The notes: generated from the sequence alone by a model not told the origin. A DNA stretch of 64,000 nucleotides from Quillaja saponaria (GCA_029379385.1 CM055617.1:15818679-15882678), one strand, 5' to 3'; positions 48,683 to 60,911 are shown, counted from the stretch's first letter. Translations and numbers: made by a program.

Positions 48683-51600
48683 ATGGCTTCTTCTTCCTCA
48701 AAATGTAAACAACCGGCTATTGAAGAGCCACGATCCAAAAAGAAAAAGGCTGATGATATTGGATGGTTGTATTTTGAAAGAATAGGTGATAATCGTCAGC
48801 AATTAATTTGCAATTTTTGTGGAAAGCAACTTAAGGGAGGAGGTATAGCTCGAGGCAAACAACATTTAGCTAGAGGTTATCCAAATGTGACAAAGTGTGA
48901 GAAGTGTCTCGTGGAAATTTCTAAACAAGTGAGATTGCACTTGAGAGAAAAGAAACAAGAGAATGAAAAAATGAAAGAAATAAGAAGTGAGATGAGAGAA
49001 AATTTAATGAGTGGGACAAGGAGAAGAGCAGGGATTAGAGAAGAAGATATTGATGACACAGATGATGAGATGAGCATACAGGAAAGACGAGATCTTCAAT
49101 ATGCAATGAATTTATCAATACATGATATATATATATGGCAGAACAAGGATATAGGCAAGTTCCACATCCAAGGATGGAGCCTACACGAACTCGAAATTTA
49201 AGTCGTACTCAGAGTGTGAAAGAAGGTTTTGGAAAATTTACTAGGAGAGAAAAAGGCCCAAGTAGAGAAGAGATAGATCCAAGCATATATAGGCAACAAG
49301 ATGTTTACCAACAAAAGTTGAAAAACATGTGGAATCTAAAAAAGTGGGCAAAGTCAGCAAAGCATGCTATTGGAAAATTCTTTATTTATCAAAATATTGC
49401 TCCTAACAAAGCACAAGGGTCATATTATCAGTGTATGATTGATGAAATTGCACGTGCAGGGGTTGGAGTTGAAGGGCCTACTCCTTATGAAATCGGTGGT
49501 TCTATTTTGGAGGATGAGATAGAGGAATTGAAGGAATATATTGATGAATTTAAAAAGAAATGGGAGGTTTATGGAGTGACTCTAATGTGTGATGGATGGA
49601 CATCTATAACCCATTTGTCAATAACAAACTTTTTGATTTATTGTGATGGAAAGACAGTTTTTCACAAATCAGTAAATACAACGGGAATTGACAAGGAATG
49701 CTAATTATCTTTTCCAGTTGATGGATGAGGTTGTTCAAGAGATTGGTGAAAAATATGTAGTTCAAATTATCACAGATAATCAATCTTCATACAAAAGGGC
49801 TGCAGAGTTATTGATGGATAGAAGACCACATTTATATTGGACATCGTGTGCTGCACATTCTCTTGATTTGGTATTACACGACTTTGCAAAATTCAAAAGT
49901 GTTTCACCTATTCTAGAGCAAGCAAAGAAGTGCACAAATTTCATTTACAATCATGGAAAAGTTCTTCATTTGATAAGGCAACATTGCACAGGTGAATTGA
50001 TACGGCCAGCTCAAACAAGATTTGCCACAAATTATATTGCTCTTGAAAGTCTTCTACAACATAAGAATGGACTTACAAAGAATGATGACTTCAGATGAAT
50101 GGGCAATGAGTGCATCTAGTAAGGATCCAATTGGGAAGAAAGTTCGCCAAACTCTTATGGATTCTAAGTTCTGGGAAAGAGCTAAAAAAATTGTTAGCAT
50201 ACATGCTCCAATTGCAAAAGTACTAAGAATGGTTGATGGGGAGAAATTAGCAACTATGCCATATGTATATGCATCAATGATAAAAACAAAAGAACAAATA
50301 CAAGAAATTGCTCCAAATTATTGTAAAAAGTATATTGATGTCATTGATGAACGTTGTCGGAAGCAGATAATATCTCGTATTCATATAGCAGGTAAGTAAT
50401 TAATATATATTCTAGTTATGTATGATTTTGCTTATTTCTTGATATTCTAAACATATCTCTAACTTATGTTTTATTTTCATTTTTTAAAAACAAAATAGCA
50501 TATTACTTGAATCCTGCATACCAATATAATGAAAATATTGGGGATCAACCAGAGTTGATAAGTGCACTTAAAGATGTGGTTAATAGAATCGAACCAAGCA
50601 GTACAATAGCTTCTCATGCACTAGCAGAGGTAATACGAAATATTCAATAGTATTGAATTTTATCTATACTTGTTGCTATTAAGAATTAACAATTTATTTG
50701 TTAATAGGTTAAAATTTTTCGAGAGGCCATGCATGGATTTTCAAGTCGACTAGCTGTTAAAGGAAGAGAAAAAACGGATCCAGGTAACTTGATCTTATTT
50801 AATAACTTTATTTCATTAATACATTTTTTAGTTAATGGTATAATAATAATATATTTTTCACAGCTGAATAGTGGTTTTTGTATGGAACGGATGCTCCAAA
50901 TTTGAGAAAGATTGCATTAAAAGTAGTTGTCACAGACAAGTTCATCTAGTGGGTGTGAAAGAAATTGGAGTACATTTACTCTTATTCACACAAAAGTACG
51001 TAACCGGCTTAACTATGAAAAACTAGAGAGGCTTGTTTATGCACAATACAACATGAGGTTGAAATTGAAGCATATTATGAAAGAGAAAAGTAGGGAAAAT
51101 GTTGATTTCAAAGCAATAGATTTAACCACTGTGTTTGAAGATAATAAAGGTCTTTCTGAATGGTTAGATGATCCTGGAGATATATTATTGGATGAATTTG
51201 ATGGTCATGGCCAACCAACTAGGCCAAATGCTTATTTAGCTACTTTTGCTAATCGTTGGTCAGACACACAAGATCAATCACAAACACATGGTATGGGAAC
51301 ACAAACAAGAAGAACCCAAATAGCTGATGATGAAGAATTTGAAAATTTAATGAGAGGATCTCAACATCGTTCCAGGTATATATCTGTTGATACTGAAGAA
51401 GAAGAAGAAGAAGATGATGATGATGATAAAAGTGGTAGTGATAATAGTGGTGATAGTGGAGATGGAGGTAATAATGAAGGAGATGGAGGACAATGCAACA
51501 GAGGTCAAAGTTCAGGTGCAGTATTCTTTACTGAAGAGCAACGATTTAATTATTGTACTCAAGATACTGATCATGGGTATCGACCATTACGTGAAAATGA

Positions 51601-51963
51601 AAAGCATTATGGTTGAAGGAAAAAAAGAAATAATGAAAGTCAAATGCAAGATGATGGAGATACAGTGATGGTAGATGCTGAAAGTTTGACTTCAGACTTT
51701 TCCTCATTTCATTTGGGTGGAACTAACATGCATAAAGATGATTCTTCAACTTATAGTTCTAGCTATGGATATGGGTCTTCAACCATCTAGATATGATGCT
51801 TCTAATTTCAATTATGGTTCATTATCCTCTAATTCTGGCTATGATGCATCTTTTGGATATGATACACAATCATCATCTTCTCACTTTGGTCATTTTGCTA
51901 CACAAACTCAGAATTTTGGATACAATATTGAAGATTTTCAGAAATATGTGAGGGAATATTAGA
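48683..51963 (+). pseudogene. hAT transposase (BED finger, DUF659, dimerisation domain)
   Basis: The order is typical of plant hAT proteins. An N-terminal BED zinc finger lies in the frame from 48683 (WLYFERIGDNRQQLICNFCG, then HLARG and a final C). DUF659/RNase H-like core is at 49,135-49,704 (GVTLMCDGWTSITHLSITNF). The central catalytic region is at 49,688-50,399 (VVQIITDNQSSYKRA; WTSCAAHSLDLVLHDFAK). The C-terminal dimerisation motif is CERNWSTFTLIHTKVRNRL (about 50,945-51,010), followed by an acidic tail. Introns 50392-50498, 50631-50707 and 50784-50863 have GT-AG borders. Damage: a frameshift at an AT microsatellite (about 49,120), frameshifts near 49,695 and 50,070, a TAG at 50869-50871 and a frameshift near 50,925. 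Without these the gene would be near full length, so inactivation is fairly recent. Confidence 0.93.
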
Positions 51964-53264
51964 CATTTTTCTGTCATCACATGAGTTATGATTAGTATTG
52001 TAGCTATGTTGAACAATATTATCAATTTCCTTTTAGACAATTTCAATATTCTGGATATGCACCTGCTAGACACTCCACAGCTGGTTGGATGTGATTGTAA
52101 TTTAATATTTTTCTTGAATTACTATGTTTGTGTTATGATTTTTAATTTGATATGTATTTATTAGTACTCTATGTACTAAATTATTCATGTTAGGTACTTC
52201 CAATTACTATAATATGTGTTTTATTATATGTTTCCATGTGTTTCCTAAAAAATTAGCGTTTCCATGCCGTTTCCATACTGTTTCCCGAATCGTTTCCGTT
52301 TCTGGGCTTGTCGAAACGGTCCCTCGAAACGAAACTTTGTTCCTTGATCACATCCCAAGAACTATCACGCCAATTTTTAAAAAACATGACAAAATTATAC
52401 AGTTAAGAAAGTGATACATTATCACCTCAAATGGAAAACAAAGTACATAGATTAAGTTGATATAGAACTAGCAAAATACCCACAGACTTATTTCTAGAAA
52501 TATGTTGAAACAAGTACCTATCATAAGCTAGATTCCAAGCTTCTTGCCTCAACTCTGGAGGTGTTTCCAGGGTGGCAAGGTAATTTGATATAAACTTATG
52601 AGGATGTTCAACGTGACAAATGAATCCCATTTCTTTCAAAATATGCCTTTCTGTTCTACTCAACTCAATCTTCAAGTCTACATATTTCTGATCATAAAAT
52701 AAAAAGAAACTTTACGATATAATAGCAGGCAATAACAAGAAAAAAGTTCAAAGAAAAGGTAGTGCATCTAAAGGTGCTAGGAAACTATTGGAAAAACAAT
52801 AGTCATCTCTTTTGTACAGTTAAAATAAAAATTATTGCAAGATAGATAGATGGTTCTAACCTTTGAGTACAAGTCCAAATGCTCTATTGGTAAGTTCTCC
52901 CTCCTGCATTCCATTAAGCACCTGTCTTGCTTTCCTGGGGTTCTCCTCTAATTTTGATGCAAGCCACACGCAGCTCGCAGAAACTTTCTGCAAGAAAATT
53001 AACCAAATCCCATTAAAATATTTGATTAGCAACTTCAATACAAGGATGAGGGGTGGGGTGTGGAGAGTGGGGACATATCCTCAATTGGTTGTAAAGAAAA
53101 TATAACAATAGGAAGAACTGAATTTCAAAATTCCACAGTTCGCTTCCTTCTTGCAGCAGTATAGTGTGGAGAGACACAAGGGAGAAAAAGTATCTAGGAT
53201 GGTAATGACTTTGCTGCAATAATTTTTTTTATAATGATTTTACTACAATAAAAGAGGAAAATAC

Positions 53265-56200
53265 CTTTCTACACAAGGCGAGTACAGACACACCCCACCA
53301 AAAAGCAATACATGTAAAGGCTACAAATTACAATTTAAACCATCTAAGAAATCTAAAAGAGACCCAACAAAGTGAAATAAAGGATGGAGAAACATCCATT
53401 GGTACCTCATGTAACAATATCGTCTACAATTTACCCAGTGATGCCTCCTTGTTATTAAAGATACAATTGTTATTGTCAAGCCAAATCACCCACATCAAAC
53501 AAAGAGGAATAGCCCACCAAGCATCTCTCAAACGATAATAAGTGGGTCCATATGAACTGGAAAAAAACCCATCTAAAGCCATCCTCACATTCTATAAAAG
53601 AAAAGAAGATTTTCTAAAGAACATCAACCTTTTTCACAAGGCTAGTATCTCACATAATCAAAACACCTTTTTTGTATCACTAGTATCCAACAACAACAAT
53701 CCACAAAAAGGGCAGCTCTAAATGCTACAAGAAATGCTACTAGATGTGGTATTGAATTCAATTTCTAGGAGGCACACTATACCAAGTTTCCAATCCTTAA
53801 AAAAAATTCTAATGATACAATGTTTATCTCTTTTATTTAGGCCTCTCATGCTCCATGAAATTATGTTCAAACAATTAATCATTAAAGTTTAAACATAGAA
53901 CTTTCCTAGTTCTCCTAAACTCCACAAGGCCATTATGAGTCGCAATATCGCCATAATTAACATTGCATTCCAATCTCTTCAATTCTAGAAAACTAGTCAC
54001 ATATTTGTCTAGGCATCTTCAACAAACTAGATCATGTGTTACTCTTTACAATATTTGCAAGCAATTTCCATGCCAAGTGCTCATGCCCAAGAACAAATAA
54101 ACCCAAATAACTTGTTGGAATAGTGAATAGTTTTCAACATTAATTTCCTTAACTATTTCCTTAATTAGCTCTTTTGACTATAAGCTAGTTAGTTTCTTGA
54201 TTATAGCCTTGATTGGTTCCTAGATTGTAGCTTGTAATAGTTATTTTACACTATAAATATATGTTCATTGTGTAAAGAATACTCACTCAACTCACCCACA
54301 ATTCTCTTGGGTTTCTCTCTTTCTCTCTAAAGTTTTACATGGTATCAGAGTGGGTTTAATCTAAACCAAGTCCAATCTTGGGGCTGCAGCCCCAACCTCA
54401 ACTCTATCATTATCTATTTTTTTTTCTTTCTCTAGCCATAGTTATCTATTTTCTCATTCTAGTTATTTTCTCTTAACTAGTTATTTCCTCACTCTTTTCT
54501 CTATCCCTAGTTATCTATTTCATTTAATGGATAGCTCAACCCCTCTCCTCTTCTTCAAGCCTATTTTGTTATAGGATTTGATAGCTCAAAGGGTTTGACA
54601 GCTCAAATGTAATTATCTCGCTGTGCCTCTTTCCAGCGATGTTTTTATTTTTCCAGAAAATCCTGTTGTGTCTATTTCCAGCAGTAATTATTTTATTTTT
54701 CTGGCAAGAAATATTATTCACAAGTACTATTCAAGGGTACCATTGCTATAGCCTTTTTTTCACATCGAATCAAGGCTACATGAGTACTAGTTGATGTTTG
54801 TCAAACGGATTGAAACTTGAACTATCACTCCTTATGTTATTGTAAGTGATGGAGAGTTTTGAGATTGTTAATTGGGTTTTATTTGTAACAAACTTGAAGC
54901 ATATTACCTATATGCTCCAGCTTGAGAGGGAGTGTTGAAATAGTGATTAGTTTTCAGTATTAATTTCCTTAATTAACTCCTTGACTATTTCCTTAATTAG
55001 TTCTTTTGACTATAAGCTTGTTAGTTTCTTGATTATAGTCTTGCTCCTAGATTGTAGCTTGTAATAGTTACTTTACACTATAAATATATGTTCATTGTGT
55101 GAAGAATACCTACTCAATTCACCCACAATTCTCTTGGATTTCTCTCTTTCTCTCTAAAGTTTTACATAACTATTGCAATTTCTCATAATATCATATGCTA
55201 CATATGATGTATGATGATCATCCACATTACTAGTCACGACCAAATCATTCACAAAGCTTCCGACATTCCTTCTAACATCATGAGGGAGAAAGGACTTAAA
55301 GGGGCAGGCATTAAGTCCTCCACCAAAACTGAAGGTGCAGAACCATAAGAAAGAATTAGTTTCATCACTTAAGTCATTTGACAACCTCCATTCCAAATGA
55401 AGGTGTTTTGTCTGTTGGTCGTCCGACACATCTGTCAACCAAGAAATCATCCACTACATTCATTGAATAAAGGTTATCCTCTTGTAGGATCCGTAGGGAG
55501 GGAGCAATACAGGAAGGTTCAAACAGAACTTTGCATGTTAATCAAGTCTACAAGCAAATCTTAAATTGAAGTTCCTGTCCACCCAAACATAACAAATCTA
55601 CAAATCCACCAACTCCTCTTGCCCCGACAATGAAGGTGTATTCGCTTGTTGCACCAAAAGTTACAAAATGACCAAGAGCTACGTGATACCTCCATTGACG
55701 TTGGTTGTGGGCTTTCAATTAAACACAAGTCCAATAGGCTATCCTCTTGATCAAATGATTCAAAATAAAAAAACATGAGGCTACAGTTAGGACTCCACTA
55801 TGCACACTAGTCTCACCCAATTCGAAGAGCTGGTCTTTCCTTCAAGCCAAGTTAGATCTCTTGTATCACATCACTCCCTTGCAAAAACACCTTCTACATT
55901 TAAACATAACCACTTTCAAAGGGTAGTATGCAAAAAAGTCTCTACCTTACATTGGATTTTAATTGGTCTACACCCCACCTGACATCTTTGGTTTGATCCC
56001 TCATTACTCCTTTTAAAGTTTGTGAAGCAACTCCTCTTTTGCACCACATAATTCCAAGAAACTTAGGCCACCAATCCAGAGGTGCCAAGGAGGCTTGACA
56101 AGTCCACCTTTTCCAAGCTGATTTTGACTTAATGGTGGAAAACTATCAAAAGAACTATTAGGTGCTTCCTTAACAACGGGCTTGTGCCTACCAAACACCA

Positions 56201-56900
56201 ACTCTGTGAGCACTAGCCCAAATTTTCCTACCCCACAAGCCTTAAACTTGATGGAATAATAACTACACCCCATTTTGGCAATTTCTAAATTCCTCCACCA
56301 ACAAAAACTATTCCTTAGGGTTGCGTCTAAGAGAAGCAAGAAAGCACCCTTCACTTTAACGATATTTCCTCACAAAACCTTGCAAATGATTAAGGTGAAC
56401 AGCCTCCCTAGCCACATAAAGCAGCTACCATGTGCCCTCCTTACCCATAAACACTGATCTCACTAGCATTTTTCCCGTTTCAATCACTTTCATTTGGAGC
56501 GAAGATCCTCCTCTTCAAGGATAGGTTCAAAGCTTTTGGATTCAATCGCAAACAGCCTTGAGCAACCTTTAACTACGTAACTAAAAGGAGGCAAGAGAAA
56601 AACATGGCCATAGAACCACCAACAAAGTAGGAAGGAGTGTCAACCTAGAAGAAAAGGTTGGAAAAGAAATACGAAGAGAAAAAGGCCAGAAATTGATCTT
56701 ATGCATTAGTGCGTGCATCAGAAGTGCAAAGTGAAAAGCCACGAGTGGGGGACATGATCCAAAATTGTGCCATCGTCTACCTTTTCCATGCTGATTTGGG
56801 GTTTCTGTTCTAACTGTAGGGTTACTGTACAGAATTGATGAGTCGAATGCAGTACCCAAATTTGAAATTCAAACCAAGTTGACTTTCTCCTCACCTAGTC
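53265..56900 (-). mobile_element. LINE (L1-type) relic in cyclin-L intron 2
   Basis: On the minus strand the text NIISWSMRGLNKRDKHCIIR (about 53,825-53,885) is the conserved start of the plant L1 endonuclease. It is soon followed by the C-terminal reverse-transcriptase zinc-binding region: SCPFCG near 53,710 and RLRDAWWAIPLCLMWVIWLD around 53,470-53,540. The whole RT core between them is missing, an internal deletion. Further up, minus-strand frames at 55,154-55,450, 55,561-55,776, 56,013-56,354 and 56,581-56,859 probably derive from ORF1, though I see no diagnostic motif there. A short A-run at 53,222-53,229 (T on plus) may be the poly(A) tail. Target duplications were not found. The left boundary is approximate. 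Confidence 0.65.
54113..55166 (+). mobile_element. TRIM-like copia-type mini retrotransposon
   Basis: 1,054 bp with a perfect 5-bp duplication TAACT on both sides (54108-54112 and 55167-55171). The LTRs are 54113-54339 (227 bp) and 54933-55166 (234 bp), both starting TGTTG and ending TTTTACA. The primer-binding site TGGTATCAGAG follows at 54340, and the purine tract TTGAGAGGGAG precedes the right LTR. The 593-bp interior has no open frame of note, so it must depend on another element for movement. The LTRs differ by substitutions and small indels. It could be a true TRIM or an internally deleted copia. Confidence 0.94.
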
Positions 56901-57531
56901 TTGAATATGACTTATTGTTGTACTAATTAATTCTCTTAGTGGGGAGTAGTATCCTCTCCATGCACATTGGCATAACTGAACTATGTCAACATGCGTGCAT
57001 TGTCTTTTCATCTTATTTATTTTTTCTGGTACCTAGGTTGGGTTGCTTGGGACAAAATGCTTGTGCTTAAAACCCAAAGCAGTGCATTCATCTTTCCATA
57101 GGGAGAAGTAAGAACTACATCTGTTTTGAAAGTTTGTACTAAACAAAAGACATGAAGAATCTGGTAGTGTTAACCTTCACGTTAAAGCGTGCAAATGACT
57201 TCTTGCAATAAAAACAATGGAATGGAACCTGTCCAGTGGCCATAACAGCTTGAGGCCTGCAAATTGGTTAAGGAAATAACTACGTGTAGAATCAAGGTTT
57301 CTCCAACTCCAACTTAGATGATAAATCAGATATAGAAAAATAAATAATAATTTACAAAAACAATACATATATAGGATACAGTCAGAGCAAAATGCCACTT
57401 TCTTGGATAAGACCACAGCCGTAGATTCTAAGGGTGGTTTCGGTGGCTTCATCTATGCCATCTCTCCTAGAAGGTGAGTTTTGTAACTGCTCGTCTGTAA
57501 GGTAGAATGTGTCAATTGCTGTGTAAATCAT

Positions 57532-60500
57532 CCGTTCGAGCTTCAACAATCCATACGAAAAAAATAACCCTTTTTAATTTAGAAACAATGAAATCCAATT
57601 GGTTACACAAAAATCAGATCTCAACATTGGAAACAGTAATTCCCAAATTTTGTGTTCAAGTTGGAAACATCGTCATTCCATATGATGTGCAGGAAACAAA
57701 AAATTTTTGGTGACACAACACAATCAAAGTCAGAGATTTTGAGAAGAGAAGAATCCACTATTTAAAAACAGAAAAAACTTCAACAGAATTAAAGAATGAA
57801 ACGTAACACAGTGCACAAAAGCCCAGATTAACAGACTCATAAGATTGATAAAGCAAATGTAGAGTTGGATTGCTATGCAAATGACTCAGAACAAAGAAGA
57901 TGGAGATGAGTCAGTCAACGCACTTAACAATATTAAAGAGGGTGCTGAAGCACATGTTTGTCAGTCCCCCTTTCCAATCTGAGACTTCCTTTTTCACAGG
58001 GGGTATTTGGATGATGGATTTCAAATTTTAGGGATTTGAAAATGAAAAGATTGTATTGTAGCAATTTGGATGCTGGGTCTTGAAGATGCAGATTTCATAG
58101 TAGAAGCACTAACTGTATTGTTTTTGGCTTGGAGCTAGGTTTTACTTGCTGGACTTAGTGGCCTACTTGCTATACGTCTTGCCTTTAGCTAGATTTTTAA
58201 GTTTTTACTTGCTGGAATGCTTGCCTATAGATATTTTCTTTTTACTCTTTCATAACATATTGGTGCTATTTTTACTTGTTGGAAACTTGGGATTCTTGCA
58301 TCTAGAAGGTTTTTTTTTTTTTCTGTTTTCCTTAGCAAGTCACCTAGCGCCTAGAACCTTGGCTCTGGGAACCCTAATGCCTAAGGTGAGACTAGAGCCT
58401 TTGTTAAAACTGCTCATAGCATAGGTAAGTTATCCAACACAAAAGTCATAAGATGTTACATCATTCAACTGAATATACCATACATAGTACGGATGTAGCT
58501 TATTATTAATTATTAATTAGGAAACGTTTCTAGGTAGCATTTTCTATTAAAATCATTAAATATGGTAATTTTCACGGTCACAAACAAGTTTTACAGGATA
58601 AGTTGTGATAAGTATGTCAAAATACGTGCACCAAGTGGCAAATGAACATGCATCTCACTCTTAAACCTTGTTTTAAAGGGAGATGTCCCTTCAATGGGCT
58701 CATTTATGTACTCCAATGACCCATCTTTGAAGTTCAAGTTGAAGAAGTGATTTTCAAAACAAACTTAACTTTGTTTAACCTATGGACCCATCTCCTTAGC
58801 TATCTGCTGATTCCACTAGTCATAAACCACTGAAATAGTTTCTTAGTGTTTACTGAATATGCATTTTATGTATGCCTATGCAAACACACACCTGATCAGC
58901 AAAGCAATAAATTCTGAACTAATTGAAGGTAAACTTGTAATTATTCCTTTCAGGAATCAGAATGCAACCACATGTTTACGTTATAATTCACCTCAGGAAT
59001 TACTTAGTGAAGTTCATGTGGTATAAGATAAGAAATCGACAAGTACCTGATATCATGGAGAACAATAATTCTAAAACAGGAACAATTTTCTCAAGAAAAA
59101 TAGTGAGCAGATGCTTTCCTTCTTCTGAAGATATAAAAGTCAGAATCCCGGATAGTTTCAGATTGATTGTACAAGTTACATAAAATTACATGAGAGTCAA
59201 GCCAAAACAGTATGTCAAAGATCTTCTCTCTAAAAATTTGTTGATTCTGCTAGAAACAAATAATTATATGGGAACCATTTATCTTACAAGATACATTGCA
59301 CCTAATTCAAATCTTAATTGGAAATCCTACAATATCCCCCTTATATTTGAATTCAGTAATTAACTCTAGAATTGAAGATACACAATTTTAAAGAAAAAGA
59401 CAAGATTGCCCATCTTTCTTTATACCTTTAGACTTGTATAGAGTTGTTCTTATGAACAAATCTGGAGGGATTAAGCTTCAGATTCAGAATAGTACTTGTC
59501 AAGGGAAGTTATTCATATCCTAAAACAATCTAAAAGAGAAAACCAGAAGTTCTTTTCTAAAGGAGAAAAAAATGAAATAAATAAATAAATAAACTTCCTT
59601 TTACTTCAAGTTTTAAGGCTAAACTCACTTGAACATAACTCTAGCGTATATTCATAACAGAAGAAATATTGATAAAACTTATAGCAACTTCTATGTAGTA
59701 TCCATACAGAATTATGCATTGACGTATAAAATATCACAGCCTATGCCTTATCCATTGCTTCATACATAAAAAATCTTACTGGTACAATTACGAGTTAACT
59801 TTTCACCACAGTAGTTCTGAAAAAGGTGTAGATTTTCTTAATCTTCCTCTTTCTCAGCCCCTAAAATATCAAACAACATAATCAGGTCAAATCTTCTAGT
59901 CTAAATAGACCAATTCCAGTTTCATTCTGGCATATAAGAAAGAAAAGAAAGAAAAAAAAGAAAAAAAAAGAAAAAAACAGAAATCCTGTTAATAATTTGG
60001 AAGAGGATCTTAGCTTTTTTTTAGTACTTTCAAAGGATAAGGTAGATTTTCCTTACAAGACAGTGATGATTCTATGCTACTTGCAGTACTTAAGAGCCAC
60101 CAACAATAAAAGATTCCCTTGCTTCCTTGAGTCTACTGAAATACATCATCACATTATAATTTTGTGGTAACCAAGCCACACCAGCTCATGCGTACAACAC
60201 AAAGTAACAAGATTCCATCTCTTACCTATTTATATCGAATCATATTTTTTAATCAGCAAAAATTAGTCTTTATTAATAACTCCACAAGAACAAGTCACAC
60301 TACATCAGCAAGATATAAGGATCCTACAATTCCCAGAGCAGACCACCTCCAATCCTCACTGTATACTAAACAAAAACAACCCCAAAGAAAGAATTGAAAG
60401 ATACAATCTAAAGACAATAATATTCCTCAACTAAGTAAAGGATCATTATCACAAAAACACTCAATTACTCTATAATTTCTAATATAAAAGAGAAAGAAAT

Positions 60501-60733
60501 CTCGATTTTAAGAAATTCCAAAAGATATGTAAGATTGTCAGACTCACGTCAAAGCCATTACTGTCCATTAGCAGCCCTAAAACAATTCAAAAGCTAATAA
60601 CAAAATAATTGGATAAAGAATAAATCATAAAATCTTTGACTAGTCTATAAACACAAATAAATAAATGAAAAAATTTGTACAGTTAAAAAGCAAAAAGGAA
60701 AAAAGAAAAGTGCCTAAGGGTCTCGGTTCTTAC
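57532..60733. other. 5' intron of cyclin-L pseudogene, no gene seen
   Basis: This lies between the leader exon donor at 60,734 and the acceptor just upstream of the ATG (AG ending near 57,541). It is about 3.2 kb with several short open frames but no recognised domain. Purine-rich A/G tracts occur near 59,938-59,980. A phrase with CACCTAGCGCCTAG near 58,340 is not assigned. Confidence 0.5.
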
Positions 60734-60890
60734 CAAGGGAAGTGGTTTTGGTTGCTGCTGCGTGAACGGGGGCTGATCTTTTTTACTAGACTTAGAGGAA
60801 AAGTTGCGTGAGGGATGGGTAGGAAGAAGTTAAGAGGCTGAGAAGGAGAGACGAGAAAGGTTCAAATGAGTTCGAGGGTCGGCCTGTCAC
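60734..60890 (-). other. putative 5' leader exon of cyclin-L pseudogene
   Basis: On the minus strand this is a pyrimidine-rich leader (CTCTCCTTCTCAGCCTC) ending in CCACTTCCCTTG followed by GTAAGA, a strong splice donor. It lies 3.2 kb upstream of the ATG exon on the same strand. The upper border (transcription start) is estimated from the TATA-like box. Confidence 0.55.
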
Positions 60891-60911
60891 AACCCTCTGA
60901 GCTCTGGCTAT

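Larger units (their letters stand above)
46441..52346 (+). mobile_element. hAT transposon in cyclin-L intron
   Basis: This 5,906-bp element has inverted ends CAAGGAACAAAATTTC (left) and CAAGGAACAAAGTTTC (right, read inward). It is flanked by the perfect 8-bp duplication ATCACATC (46433-46440 and 52347-52354). Both subterminal regions (46,470-46,590 and 52,240-52,335) are dense in GGAAACG / CGTTTCC and CGAAAC motifs, likely transposase-binding repeats. The transposase gene runs on the plus strand, opposite to the host cyclin-L copy. Long frames survive but carry frameshifts and a stop. The element sits in the intron between cyclin-L exons 4 and 5. Confidence 0.96.
44443..57531 (-). pseudogene. 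CYCL1: cyclin-L (arginine-rich cyclin) pseudogene
   Basis: Cyclin L is a nuclear cyclin with an N-terminal cyclin box and an RS-rich tail. It pairs with CDKs in transcription and pre-mRNA splicing (Arabidopsis CYCL1;1/MOS12). Minus-strand exons: 57380-57531 (MIYTAIDTFYLTDEQL start), 57175-57256 (PQAVMATGQV), 52861-52987 (SCVWLASKLEENPRKARQV), 52518-52687 (HILKEMGFICHVEHPHKFI), about 45260-45523, 44703-45072 (RS tail), 44589-44624 and 44443-44504 (SSREKDRHRQH then stop). Splice sites are mostly GT-AG and phases agree. Lesions: TGA at codon 50 (57382-57384); a short deletion with frameshift after ARQV in exon 3; TGA and TAA in exon 5; frameshifts and TGA in exon 6. Retained introns mark a DNA-level duplicate, not a retrocopy. 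Cyclin-box residues are otherwise well kept. Confidence 0.93.

Noticed and set aside
51387..51668. 93-codon plus-strand ORF at the hAT transposase end
   Set aside because: It is an out-of-frame reading of the acidic-tail codons (GAAGAAGAAGAT); the tail itself is in the frame 50,927-51,616.
54361..54420. Short GC-rich inverted stretch (GGGGCTGCAGCCCC) considered as an RNA gene or terminator
   Set aside because: Only a small palindrome in the TRIM interior, with no tRNA or snRNA structure around it.
58146..58424. 92-codon hydrophobic ORF in the 5' intron of the cyclin-L copy
   Set aside because: Leucine/phenylalanine-rich reading of T-rich DNA with no splice context or family signature; only a chance frame.
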